64,000 bases of DNA, taken from Runella sp. SP2. Its GTDB lineage: Bacteria > Bacteroidota > Bacteroidia > Cytophagales > Spirosomataceae. Of this stretch, positions 46,371-55,362 are shown one piece after another (positions within the stretch are counted from its first letter, which is position 1; each line of letters opens with the position of its first letter). The stretch lies in contig NZ_CP031030.1 in the NCBI RefSeq assembly GCF_003711225.1, positions 1,736,001-1,800,000 of the forward strand, written 5' to 3'. The notes below the pieces were generated by a model. That model was not told the origin of the DNA. It searched no databases and saw only the letters and a program-made list of their open reading frames with translations. The position numbers and the translations under genes are program-made.

Positions 46371-47618
46371 TTATCGATTCGCCAAAATCTGTTTTCTAAG
46401 TACATTCAAAAGGTAAATCCCCGTGTATTGGATATTCTGTTCACGGAATTTACCAAGTTGTAATTTTTGGGTTACGGTACCCGAAGGACCTGCACAAGCA
46501 ATCCAGATGGTACCTACGGGTTTTTCGTCTGAGCCACCGTCTGGCCCTGCAATACCACTTGCGGCTATGCCGTAGGTCGTTCCCAAACGCTGACGAACTC
46601 CTTCCGACATTTCAATAACAGTGGCTTCGCTTACGGCGCCAAACTCGGCCAGTGTTTCTGGTTTTACCCCCAATTGGTTTACTTTAACTTCGTTGCTATA
46701 ACTCACGATTCCCCCCATAAAATACTGGGACGAGCCAGGGATTTTGGTAAGTAAGTGGGATACATATCCTCCCGTGCAACTCTCGGCAGTGGCAACCGTT
46801 TCACCTCGTTCCTTCAATAAACGGCCAACGACCGTTTCCATTTCGTCGTTGTCAAACCCAAAAACGAATTCTTGAATCAAGGGAAGCACCTTGTCCACTT
46901 GTGCTTGATTTTCAGCTTTGAGCTGCTCGGCATCGGTACCTGTGGCCGTGAGGCGCAACTTTACTTGGCCAAAGCTAGGCAAGTAAGCTAAACGAATATG
47001 CGGTGGAAGCGCATCTTCCCACGCTTCGATGCGTTCGGCCAAAAACGACTCCCCAATGCCCACCGTACGCATCATTTTATGCTGAATGACGGGCGTTTCA
47101 AAAAACTCCTTGAGCTTGGGTAAAATGGCGTTGGACATGAGGTTTTTCATCTCAAACGGAACCCCTGGCATCGAAATGAAAACCTTGCCGTTGCGCTCAA
47201 ACCACATGCCTGGGGCTGTTCCCCAGTAGTTGGGAATGTAGGTACAAGCTTTGGGTAATGCCGCTTGTTGCCGATTGAGCTCAGTCATGGGGCGACCCCG
47301 TTTTACAAAAAACGACGTGATGATTTCCAAAGCATGTTCATTGATAACCAGCTCCGTATCAAAGTATTTGCACATCGTTGTTTTCGTAATGTCGTCTTTG
47401 GTAGGCCCCAAACCTCCAGTAATTAGGATAACATCTGCCCTGGCTTCGGCTTCGGCCAACACTTCCAAAATGGCGGCTTCGGTATCACCCACCGATGACT
47501 TTCGGATGGGCCGTATGCCAATATTGGTAAGTTCGGTGCCTATCCATTGGGTGTTGGTATCTGTGATTTGTCCAAACAATATTTCGTCGCCAATCGTGAT
47601 TACTTCTGCTCTGACCAT
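46371..47618 (-). CDS. cinA: CinA family protein (NMN deamidase)
   Basis: 415-residue two-domain protein. The N-terminal MoCF/CinA domain (about 1-170; MVRAEVITIGDEILFGQITD, LITGGLGPTKDD) and the C-terminal CinA deamidase domain (about 255-415; AESCTGGYVSHLLTKIPGSS, YGIAASGIAGPDGG). The family hydrolyses nicotinamide mononucleotide for NAD recycling, with an ADP-ribose pyrophosphatase activity in the first domain. ATG 47618 chosen over a 10-codon extension. It lies 15 bp before the E2 gene and is probably cotranscribed with it. Confidence 0.94.
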   Translation of the reverse strand: MVRAEVITIGDEILFGQITDTNTQWIGTELTNIGIRPIRKSSVGDTEAAILEVLAEAEARADVILITGGLGPTKDDITKTTMCKYFDTELVINEHALEIITSFFVKRGRPMTELNRQQAALPKACTYIPNYWGTAPGMWFERNGKVFISMPGVPFEMKNLMSNAILPKLKEFFETPVIQHKMMRTVGIGESFLAERIEAWEDALPPHIRLAYLPSFGQVKLRLTATGTDAEQLKAENQAQVDKVLPLIQEFVFGFDNDEMETVVGRLLKERGETVATAESCTGGYVSHLLTKIPGSSQYFMGGIVSYSNEVKVNQLGVKPETLAEFGAVSEATVIEMSEGVRQRLGTTYGIAASGIAGPDGGSDEKPVGTIWIACAGPSGTVTQKLQLGKFREQNIQYTGIYLLNVLRKQILANR

Positions 47619-47775
47619 GTATTCTAATTTTTTTTCAAAGTTAGACAAAATTCTCTTTTGGTATGAACGTTGTACCAGTGCTTTAGGTTTGAAAATATAA
47701 ACAGAGCAATGATGTTACTAGCTCTAAACATTTTTGTCCAAAGGTTAGACCAATTAAAACCCACATTTTTTGTCC

Positions 47776-48528
47776 ATGAAATCTATTATTAGCGTTTGTG
47801 CGGCTTTTGTACTCGGAACGAGTGTGTATGCCCAAGATCAGCCCAAGAAAAAAAGTACGTTTGGGGATTTGTTAAAAAAAGCCGAAACGGCCATCACCGA
47901 CGTAACAAAAGGAGGTACAAGCCTGACCAACGATGAAATTGTCCAAGGACTCAAAGAGGCCCTAACGGTTGGAATTTCAAACGGTTCGGCGCAAGCCTCT
48001 GCCGTGGATGGTTATTACAAAAATACCCTTATCAGGATTCCATTCCCTTCTGATATTCAAAGAGTTGAGACGACTTTGCGAAAAGCTGGTTTAGGAAATG
48101 AGGTAGATCGTTTTTTGTTGTCGCTTAATCGCGCGGCTGAGGATGCCGCCAAGAAATCTAAACCTATTTTTGTGAAGGCCATCACGTCGATGAGTATTCA
48201 GGATGCCTTGGGGATTTTGAAGGGGGATTCGACGGCTGCTACAAGTTATTTGAAACGCACTACAAGCACCGATTTGTACAAGCAGTTTTATCCCGTGGTT
48301 GACAGTACACTAAAACTCAACAATACCACCAAATACTACGCGGATTTGATTACGGCTTACAATAAAATTCCTCTGGTCAAAAAAATCAATCCTGATTTGA
48401 AACAGTACGCTACTCAAAAAGCCGTCGATGGTCTCTATGTACTAATTGCCCAAGAAGAACGTAAAATCCGTAAAGACCCCGTTGCCCGTGCTACCGAATT
48501 GTTGAAAAAAGTTTTTGGACAGCAGTAG
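47776..48528 (+). CDS. DUF4197 family protein, exported
   Basis: 250-residue protein with a signal peptide (MKSIISVCAAFVLGTSVYAQ). DUF4197 signatures: LTNDEIVQGLKEALTVGISN, SAVDGYYKNTLIRIPFP, FLLSLNRAAEDAAKKSKPIF and AITSMSIQDALGILKGD. ATG 47776 lies two codons after an in-frame TTG. Periplasmic; no biochemical role is known to me. Divergent from cinA across about 160 bp. Confidence 0.9.
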   Translation: MKSIISVCAAFVLGTSVYAQDQPKKKSTFGDLLKKAETAITDVTKGGTSLTNDEIVQGLKEALTVGISNGSAQASAVDGYYKNTLIRIPFPSDIQRVETTLRKAGLGNEVDRFLLSLNRAAEDAAKKSKPIFVKAITSMSIQDALGILKGDSTAATSYLKRTTSTDLYKQFYPVVDSTLKLNNTTKYYADLITAYNKIPLVKKINPDLKQYATQKAVDGLYVLIAQEERKIRKDPVARATELLKKVFGQQ

Positions 48529-48555
48529 GGAAGGGTTTCAAAAGGCAAGTTAGCG

Positions 48556-48585
48556 AGGGGCAAGTGTGCAAGGGGCAAGTGTGCA
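48556..48585 (+). repeat. Perfect 15-bp tandem duplication
   Basis: AGGGGCAAGTGTGCA occurs twice back to back at 48556-48570 and 48571-48585, and a partial degenerate copy (AAGGCAAGT) precedes it at 48542-48550. It lies between the stops of two convergent genes. Confidence 0.85.
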
Positions 48586-48606
48586 AAGAGCCAATTTGCT
48601 ATTTGC

Positions 48607-49629
48607 CTAATGTGCCAAAACCAATTCCAAGCTTTTCATCACGACCTCGCCCATGCTTCGACACTGCAAAAAGCTGTTGTTTCGATAGTGTTGGGCGAGT
48701 TCTTTTTTTAACTGGTTTAAGTTATCAGGAAGGCAAATTTGGTCTTCCATCATCACGTTCATCAAATCCTGAATCCGTGAACGTTCCACCCGAATCCTCC
48801 CCGCAATCAGCGAACGTTCTTCTCGCTGGTATTGAAGCACACTTTCATTGGTCAGGCACTTCATCCCCAATTCAATGATGGCATTGTTTTGCTTGAAATA
48901 TTGGGGTAAATACACCGCTTTTTTACCCTCGTACGATTGTTGGTCAAAGTCAATGGAGCGGATACGGTAGTAAATTTCTTCAAAGTCAGGGGTAATGTCC
49001 ACCACAAAATTACTGGAGTGCATATCGCCCAACAACCGCACAAAGCAGCGTTCGTTGAATTTGACAAACTCTTTGCAAAAACGAATGGCGTTGAGATTAG
49101 GCTCGTTGAGGTAGTTTTTGATAAACATATCCCCAGGAATCCCCGCAATATGTTCCTCCACCAACGTATCTCCGCTGGTCATGTAACTGATTCGGTTGGG
49201 CGAAAGAATGTGCTCTAATTCGAGCCCATAAATCCGCGACGCATCGGCGTTTTTGATGTAAAAATAATCGAAGTTATCGTTGACTTTATTGACAATTCGT
49301 ACCCGAAAAGGACGAGAATTACCGTACGAACAAACGTCCACGCGGTCCACGTACAAGTGCTTCATCACCGACAAATCACCGTCGGCACGGAGGTCGGCGT
49401 AAATGGTTTTGAGGGCGTCGTAGATTTCGTCAATTTCGCTGTAGGAGTAAAAAACCGTTTCCCAAAGTGTGTCAGTCCCTTTTTTGTCGTAAAGCGGAAT
49501 GGCGTTTTCGTATCGTAATAAGTAGCTGTAGTCAATCGGCAACGCCACTTCTCGATTGTAACTTTCGAGGTAATTGCGAAGCTCTTTATTGATTTTAAAC
49601 GGTTTTTTTTTGTTGGCAATAAAGGCCAT
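48607..49629 (-). CDS. Conserved protein with APH/choline-kinase-like catalytic loop
   Basis: 340-residue soluble protein. GDMHSSNFVVD (about residues 207-217) matches the catalytic loop GDxHxxN of the aminoglycoside phosphotransferase/choline kinase fold, and IRSIDFDQQ follows as the metal-binding segment (DFD, in place of DFG). An N-terminal lobe with Lys/Arg-rich strands precedes it. It lies 14 bp after rodA on the same strand, so it is likely expressed with the PBP2 and RodA genes. I do not know a substrate; a small-molecule or protein kinase role is inferred, and a pseudokinase is possible. Confidence 0.6.
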   Translation of the reverse strand: MAFIANKKKPFKINKELRNYLESYNREVALPIDYSYLLRYENAIPLYDKKGTDTLWETVFYSYSEIDEIYDALKTIYADLRADGDLSVMKHLYVDRVDVCSYGNSRPFRVRIVNKVNDNFDYFYIKNADASRIYGLELEHILSPNRISYMTSGDTLVEEHIAGIPGDMFIKNYLNEPNLNAIRFCKEFVKFNERCFVRLLGDMHSSNFVVDITPDFEEIYYRIRSIDFDQQSYEGKKAVYLPQYFKQNNAIIELGMKCLTNESVLQYQREERSLIAGRIRVERSRIQDLMNVMMEDQICLPDNLNQLKKELAQHYRNNSFLQCRSMGEVVMKSLELVLAH

Positions 49630-49643
49630 ATCTATGGAGGAAA

Positions 49644-50930
49644 TTAGGTTCGCGACAGCGTATAAGGTCGCTGCGCGTCTAATTTAAGAAAAATAAACAA
49701 CAGAATCGTAAAGGACCACATCGAAGAACCTCCGTAGCTAAAAAACGGCAGTGGGATTCCGATGACGACCATGAGTCCGATTGTCATGCCAATATTGACC
49801 AAAAAATGAAAAAACAAAATGCCTGCCACGCAATAGCCGTACGCTCTTGCGAAGCGCGTTCGCTGTCGTTCGGCCAAAAATACGACCCGACACATGAGCC
49901 CGAGTAGTAATAAAACTACGGCTGCGCTACCGATAAAACCGTGTTCTTCGCCAATGGTACAAAAGATAAAATCAGAGTGTTGTTCGGGTACAAAGTTAAA
50001 TTTGGTTTGTGTACCGTCTAAGAACCCTTTTCCCCAAAGCCGTCCTGAACCGATGGCAATTTTGGATTGAGTTACGTTCCAGCCGATACCAGTGGGGTCC
50101 AGTTTTGGGTCAACCAATACTTTGATACGGTTGCGGTGGTGGGTTTGGAGGACGTTGTTGACCAAAAACTCCACACTGGTCGTAAAAAACATCATTAATC
50201 CAAAAATAACGACGAGGTTGATGGCCGTTTTTTTAGTGCGGTCGTACCGAGGAATGATGAAGTAATAGACCAAAAGTCCAAACAAAGCCAACCCGAGAGA
50301 AATGTATAGAGGGGAGAAAAACAGCGACAAAATGAACAACACAATGGCAACCAACACAATGGAAGGGTAAATACCAGGTAGTCCTTCACGGTAAAGTACA
50401 ATTAGGAACGAGACAAATACGAGGGCACAGCCTACTTCTTTGGAAGCCACAATGAGCACCATTGGTAGTAAAATGATGCCTGCCGTCCAGGCTATGTCTT
50501 TCCAGCGCGATAGGTTAATGTGGGGTTGGGTGATGAATTGGGACAGGAGTAGTGCCGTTCCAGTTTTGGCAAACTCGGCGGGTTGGAGTGAAAAAGTGCC
50601 AAATTTAATCCATGATTTGGAGCCTTTGATGTCGGTCGCAACCACTAATACCACCAAAAGTAGCACAATACAAGCGCCGTAAATAAAAGGGGCAAAGACT
50701 TCCCAAAATTTGTGGTCGATGACCAAAATTGCAATAATGATTAGTACTGAGGTGCCGATAAACATAAATTGACGCCCCGCACTGTTGGAAAGGTCTAAAA
50801 GTTTGGTTTGTTCTTCGGGATCATACACGGAGGCATAGACGTTGAATAAACCCATTGAAACACATGCTGCGTAAATCAAGACCGACAGCCAATCCAAATT
50901 TTGAATAATATTTTGTTCGTTACGAGCCAT
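49644..50930 (-). CDS. rodA: Rod shape-determining glycosyltransferase RodA
   Basis: 428-residue SEDS-family peptidoglycan glycosyltransferase of the elongasome. Ten or so transmembrane segments; the signature GFIGSAAVVLLLLGLM region and MTIGLMVVIGIPLPFFSYGG near the C-terminus identify RodA. Also LKLDAQRPYTLSRT end. It follows PBP2 by 53 bp. The length is about 50 residues greater than Escherichia coli RodA, mostly in loops. Confidence 0.95.
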   Translation of the reverse strand: MARNEQNIIQNLDWLSVLIYAACVSMGLFNVYASVYDPEEQTKLLDLSNSAGRQFMFIGTSVLIIIAILVIDHKFWEVFAPFIYGACIVLLLVVLVVATDIKGSKSWIKFGTFSLQPAEFAKTGTALLLSQFITQPHINLSRWKDIAWTAGIILLPMVLIVASKEVGCALVFVSFLIVLYREGLPGIYPSIVLVAIVLFILSLFFSPLYISLGLALFGLLVYYFIIPRYDRTKKTAINLVVIFGLMMFFTTSVEFLVNNVLQTHHRNRIKVLVDPKLDPTGIGWNVTQSKIAIGSGRLWGKGFLDGTQTKFNFVPEQHSDFIFCTIGEEHGFIGSAAVVLLLLGLMCRVVFLAERQRTRFARAYGYCVAGILFFHFLVNIGMTIGLMVVIGIPLPFFSYGGSSMWSFTILLFIFLKLDAQRPYTLSRT

Positions 50931-50983
50931 AATGTCGTTTCAAAAAATCAATAATAAATAACCAAGTATAAACCCCGAAAAGC

Positions 50984-52903
50984 CTAAGGGGCAGGTACTG
51001 CTGTGCTTTTTGGGGCTGTTTGGTGGACAATCGTCGCCTCTGGTTTTAGAGGTGTAGGAGCAACATTTTTGGGTTTTGGTTGTTGCGAACGAGGAAGAAT
51101 TACGTTTTGAAGGAAGTTTTTGTTTTTCCATTCTTGTTCGTAAGCTTTTCGTTGAACGTGGCCATTCAGGTAACGTTCGATGGCCAAAGAAGCCACTGGC
51201 GCAGCTGCAAACCCTCCAAAACCTGCGTTTTCAACAAATACTGCAATGGCAATCTTGGGGTTGTCTTTGGGGGCAAAAGCGATAAAAATAGAGTGGTCTT
51301 TTCCTTTTTTATTCTGTGAGGTTCCTGTTTTGCCGCACATTTGAATGCCCGGAATTAATGCCCCTCGTGACACGGTACCACGAACGACGGCCATTTCCAT
51401 GCCATTCACGACGGGTTCATAATAATAACGGGCAACCCCTGTTTCGTGCTTTTCGTTGTATTCGGGAAGTGGGTTATTGTTTTTTCCAACGCCTTTCACC
51501 AAGTGTGGAATTTTGAACCAACCACGGTTGGCAATGGTGGCGGCTAAGTTGGCCAATTTTAGCGGCGTAATAAGCAATTCACCTTCGCCGATACTCAACG
51601 AATAAATTTGTCCAAAACGCCATTGGTTTTTGCCAATACGTTTGTCGTAGTAATCAACCCCAGGAAGTACCCCTTTGGCTTCGCTGGGTAAATCCACACC
51701 AAGTTTTTGCCCAAATCCAAATTTTTCGGTGTATTCGTGCCATTTTTTAAGGCCAATCGAGGAAGCCTTAAACGTGTTTTTCTCAGCATTGGCATAAATC
51801 ATCCGACGGAAAACGTGGTAAAAATAGGGGTTACATGACCACTGAATGGCGCTGTGTACACCTGAAAGCCCTCCGTGACCGTGGCATTTCATCGGTGCTC
51901 CTGCGTGGCTAAACACACTTCCAGGGCCAATGACACCCTCTTGCATGGCGACTAATGCCTGAACGGTCTTAAAAGTAGAACCAGGACGGTAACTTCCCAT
52001 CACGGCGCGGTTATAGAGCGGGCGGTAAGGGTTTTTTTGAAGTGCGGCGTAGTTTTTGGAAAAATCGCGGGTAGCAAACAGTGCAGGGTCGTAACTTGGC
52101 GCAGAAGTAATCGCAATCACTTCGCCCGAAGAAGGCTCAATGGCGACCACAGCACCTGCTTTGTGCTGCATCAAACTATCGACGTATTGCTGTAAATCTA
52201 AGTCAATGCTCGTATATAGGTTTTGACCTGCCAAGGCTACGGTATCCATTTCGCCGTTTTTCCAAGAGCCCTTATCAACGCCATTTACATCCTGCATGAC
52301 ATAGCGCACTCCTCGGCGACCGCGCAGTTGCTCTTCATAAAATTTTTCCAAGCCACTTTGTCCTATCAAGTCTCCTTGACGATAATAGGGGTAGTCTTGG
52401 TCATCAAGTTGTTTTTTTGAAATCTCGCTTACGTAACCCAATGCGTGCGCAAGGGTAGGGGCAGAGTAGGTGCGTATCGAACTTTTTTGGTAGTCGAACC
52501 CAGGGTAATCCACCAACGCATCCTGAATGCGGGCAAACTCTTGCTTTGAAAGCTGACGAAGAAAAAGGGAAGGCTTGCGGTAAGAGAACGTTCTGGCCGC
52601 TTGCATTAGGCTATCAAACTTGGGGCGTGTTATTTTAAATAAATTGCAAAGTGCCAACGTGTCGGCCACTCTCACTTTGCTTGGCGTCACGTATAAGTCA
52701 TATACGAGGGTGTTGAAAACAATCAGTTTCCCATTGCGGTCATAGACTTGTCCCCGCATCGGTACATCGGGAATAGCACGGATGGAGTTACTCGCGGTTT
52801 CGTACGTATTGTCAAGAACTTGGAGATATAATAATCGAAATAGAAAAATTATTCCTACCACCACAAACAACCCATAAACATAAAATTTTCTACTCTCAGA
52901 CAT
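50984..52903 (-). CDS. mrdA: Penicillin-binding protein 2 (peptidoglycan transpeptidase)
   Basis: 639-residue class B PBP that crosslinks peptidoglycan with RodA during elongation. Single N-terminal transmembrane helix (about 8-27), a pedestal domain (about 50-215, RGQVYDRNGKLI), and the transpeptidase: Ser 309 in STFK, SCN at 356-358, and KTG at 525-527. The C-terminal 70 residues are Pro/Lys rich and disordered-looking. It precedes rodA and the APH-like gene. mreBCD is not next to it in this window. Confidence 0.96.
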   Translation of the reverse strand: MSESRKFYVYGLFVVVGIIFLFRLLYLQVLDNTYETASNSIRAIPDVPMRGQVYDRNGKLIVFNTLVYDLYVTPSKVRVADTLALCNLFKITRPKFDSLMQAARTFSYRKPSLFLRQLSKQEFARIQDALVDYPGFDYQKSSIRTYSAPTLAHALGYVSEISKKQLDDQDYPYYRQGDLIGQSGLEKFYEEQLRGRRGVRYVMQDVNGVDKGSWKNGEMDTVALAGQNLYTSIDLDLQQYVDSLMQHKAGAVVAIEPSSGEVIAITSAPSYDPALFATRDFSKNYAALQKNPYRPLYNRAVMGSYRPGSTFKTVQALVAMQEGVIGPGSVFSHAGAPMKCHGHGGLSGVHSAIQWSCNPYFYHVFRRMIYANAEKNTFKASSIGLKKWHEYTEKFGFGQKLGVDLPSEAKGVLPGVDYYDKRIGKNQWRFGQIYSLSIGEGELLITPLKLANLAATIANRGWFKIPHLVKGVGKNNNPLPEYNEKHETGVARYYYEPVVNGMEMAVVRGTVSRGALIPGIQMCGKTGTSQNKKGKDHSIFIAFAPKDNPKIAIAVFVENAGFGGFAAAPVASLAIERYLNGHVQRKAYEQEWKNKNFLQNVILPRSQQPKPKNVAPTPLKPEATIVHQTAPKSTAVPAP

Positions 52904-53023
52904 CTAACTAATGGTTTTAACGTATTATTCTCTCGCTTACTTCTTGTTATATAGACAAGTAATTACTTTACAAAGTTCGTAGGTTTTAAGCGATTTACAA
53001 GAAATTTTGAGAAGATATTAAAT

Positions 53024-53054
53024 AAAAAAAGAAGGCTTTTGGCCTTCTTTTTTT
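53024..53054 (-). terminator. Strong terminator of the SMP-30 gene
   Basis: Arms AAAAAAAGAAGGC and GCCTTCTTTTTTT with a 5-nt loop, downstream of the minus-strand lactonase gene and before the PBP2 promoter. Confidence 0.88.
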
Positions 53055-53079
53055 ATTGTGATTTTTAAAGTTTTGTGGC

Positions 53080-54093
53080 CTACCAACCCGCTCCTTTTAC
53101 CTTGGTTTTGATGCGGCACAGGTACATATCGGCGGTGATGTACAAGGTAGTGCCGTCGTCTCCCCAGCCGCAGTTGGCGGTGGCTTCACCCGTGTCGATT
53201 CGGCCTAATAACTGCCCCATTGGCGTAATGATTAAGACGCCTCCTGGCCCCGTACACCAGAGGTTGCCTTGCTGGTCGGTTTTGAGTCCGTCGGGGAGCC
53301 CAGGCAATCCTTGCTTGACCATCGGCGTGGCGTCATAAAGCACTTTTCCTGTGCCAACCGAGCCATCCGCAAGCACGGGGAAGGCCATGACGATGGCTTT
53401 ATCAGGGTCTGACTGAGCAACGTAGAGCGTTTTTTCGTCGGGTGAGAAAGCCAAGCCGTTGGGGCGGGTCATTTCTTTGGTCAGCAGCGTCACCTTGCCG
53501 TCGGGGCCCACACGATATACCCCAAACCAGTCGATTTCGCGGGTGGGGTCGTTGTGTTTGAGAGGCATTCCGTAAGGTGGGTCGGTAAAGTAATAAGCCC
53601 CGCTCGAATGTTGTACTACATCGTTGGGACTGTTGAAGCGTTTTCCTTGAAAATTATCGGTAATGGTCCGTTTGCCTGCGTTGAATAATGGCATGGCCGA
53701 AATCCGACGGTCGCCGTGCTCGGCCACGATGAGGCGGCCTTGTTGGTCGAGGGTGAGACCGTTGCTGCCAGGTTCGTCGCCGTAGGTGCCTGCTCCTGTA
53801 AAGCCCGATGGTTTCAAAAAGGTACTGAGTCCTTCTTTGGCGCTCCATTTAAAAATGGTGTTGGCGGGCACGTCCGAAAACAGCAAACAGTTTTGGGACT
53901 TGACCCACACGGGGCCTTCTGCCCAGATGAAGCCTGAGGCAAGGACTTCTATTTTGGCATCAGGAGCGACCAAGGCATCGAGTCGTGGGTCGTTGCGGAC
54001 GATTTTGCCTAGAGCTGGGTAGCCCGACTGCGCTAGAAGTTGGGGGCTGGCAAAAACCAAGGCCGCCACCGCCCATCGTTGAAAGAAAGTCAT
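53080..54093 (-). CDS. SMP-30/gluconolactonase-family exported protein
   Basis: 337-residue six-bladed propeller with a signal peptide (MTFFQRWAVAALVFASPQLL). Start ATG 54093; the frame extends 23 codons upstream. Family segments: WAEGPVWVKSQNCLLFSDVP, GSNGLTLDQQGRLIVAEHGD, RFNSPNDVVQHSSGAYYFTD and RPNGLAFSPDEKTLYVAQSD. Members are metal-dependent lactonases of sugar acids, and this one would act in the periplasm. Substrate unknown. Just upstream is the first REP-like element. Confidence 0.92.
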   Translation of the reverse strand: MTFFQRWAVAALVFASPQLLAQSGYPALGKIVRNDPRLDALVAPDAKIEVLASGFIWAEGPVWVKSQNCLLFSDVPANTIFKWSAKEGLSTFLKPSGFTGAGTYGDEPGSNGLTLDQQGRLIVAEHGDRRISAMPLFNAGKRTITDNFQGKRFNSPNDVVQHSSGAYYFTDPPYGMPLKHNDPTREIDWFGVYRVGPDGKVTLLTKEMTRPNGLAFSPDEKTLYVAQSDPDKAIVMAFPVLADGSVGTGKVLYDATPMVKQGLPGLPDGLKTDQQGNLWCTGPGGVLIITPMGQLLGRIDTGEATANCGWGDDGTTLYITADMYLCRIKTKVKGAGW

Positions 54094-54174
54094 GGTTGAT
54101 AGGTTTAGAGTCTCAATGACCAGAAAAGCAAAAAACTGATGGGATTTAATGGTGAAGCACAATCGCGTGTAATA

Positions 54175-54281
54175 GCGCGAGCGTCCCCGCTCGTGCTGAC
54201 TATTTTTAGGCTTCTAGCCTAGAGTTATGGAAAAAAGGCTGGAAGCCTTGTAATAGTTGTCACGAGCGGGGACGCTCGCGC
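54175..54281. repeat. REP-like nested hairpin, copy 1 (intact)
   Basis: Perfect 21-bp outer arms at 54175-54195 and 54261-54281, with the right arm reading CACGAGCGGGGACGCTCGCG plus C. Nested inner arms AGGCTTCTAGCCT (54208-54220) and AGGCTGGAAGCCT (54236-54248) pair with one mismatch. Ends 12 bp before the nuclease stop codon. Confidence 0.93.
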
Positions 54282-54293
54282 CATCGGGGAGAT

Positions 54294-55154
54294 TTATTTT
54301 TTCAAATCGTTTCTCAACTGCTCAATTCTTTCAATAGTTAAGTCGGTAATATGAGAAATTGTTTCATTGTCTAATCCTTTTAGAATTGATTTCTTGGCAA
54401 CTTCATCTTTTAGTCTAAACTCTGCTTCCGTCTGCAAAGAAAATATTTCACTGGCTTTCAAATGTAGATTATCCAAATAACGACTATAACCGTATTGGTC
54501 GTCTTGCGCCAAACGCATAATATCCAATACTTCGCCTGCTTCTTTTAGTCCTTTTGCTTTAAAATCATCTTTTACTTCACTGTTTTTTAGGAAATATACC
54601 CATTCGTCCAATGTGTCTTTGGCATTGTCGTTAAACTGGTTTACTTTTAGTAAATAATATTCTGGAAAAATATCAGAAACTTTTTCTTTCAGAAACGTAA
54701 TTTTTTGCTTTTCCGAAAGTCCTAAAATATCGTTTTGATGAAGCCCTACAAAGTCAGTTTTGCCTCTGTAAATGTAATCTTGCCCTTGTCCTAAATCAAA
54801 ATATACAATATTGACAGAAATTACTTTCTTTATTTCAGAATATCTTTGCCCTAACTTTAAATTTTCGGAAATACTTTTTGAAACTCCATAAGTCATTCTA
54901 TGGAAATAATCAATTTCGTAAGTACTTTGAATTTCAATAATTATCAACTCATTTTTTGAGTTTTTGGTCAGAATATCAACCCGATTGAATTTATCGTCGT
55001 CCAATACTTGATTGCTTTCGCTTTCAAGTATTTGCTCAATTTTGATATTGTCAAACAAAAGTTCACTCAAAAAACCCTCTAATACTACAAAGTTTGTTTT
55101 ATTGCGCAAAAGCCTCTTGATCGCCCAATCAAATCGTACCAGTTTTTTACTCAT
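54294..55154 (-). CDS. Rpn family PD-(D/E)XK nuclease / putative transposase
   Basis: 286-residue protein of the Rpn/PD-(D/E)XK nuclease-family transposase group (RpnA-like, recombination-promoting nuclease). It starts with the family block VRFDWAIKRLLRNKTNFVVL, followed by FNRVDILTKNSKNELIIIEI (the D...ExQ variant of the nuclease core: D in VDIL, E-x-Q in EIQSTY) and YGVSKSISENLKLGQRY. Its C-terminal charged region contains LRNDLKK. No terminal inverted repeats of its own are seen, but the REP-like element sits at its 3' end. Confidence 0.86.
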   Translation of the reverse strand: MSKKLVRFDWAIKRLLRNKTNFVVLEGFLSELLFDNIKIEQILESESNQVLDDDKFNRVDILTKNSKNELIIIEIQSTYEIDYFHRMTYGVSKSISENLKLGQRYSEIKKVISVNIVYFDLGQGQDYIYRGKTDFVGLHQNDILGLSEKQKITFLKEKVSDIFPEYYLLKVNQFNDNAKDTLDEWVYFLKNSEVKDDFKAKGLKEAGEVLDIMRLAQDDQYGYSRYLDNLHLKASEIFSLQTEAEFRLKDEVAKKSILKGLDNETISHITDLTIERIEQLRNDLKK

Positions 55155-55362
55155 CTTGTTCTCAAATTATCTTTTCAAATTTACGGTTTTTTTGCCAGTT
55201 TCAAGGGTGCCACCTCCTAAAGTAAAAGACATACGCTACATTACTCATATAGTTTACCAATTACCGTTTAATAAAATCTTACTAAAATAACCTAAGTGGT
55301 TATTGGTTAGGTAGTTGTTTATTTCGTCATTTGCGGGGTCACCTTCTTACTTTAGCTGAACC

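Noticed and set aside
54294..55154. Rpn-family gene as an intact insertion sequence
   Set aside because: No terminal inverted repeats or target duplication directly around the gene; only the REP-like element is adjacent.
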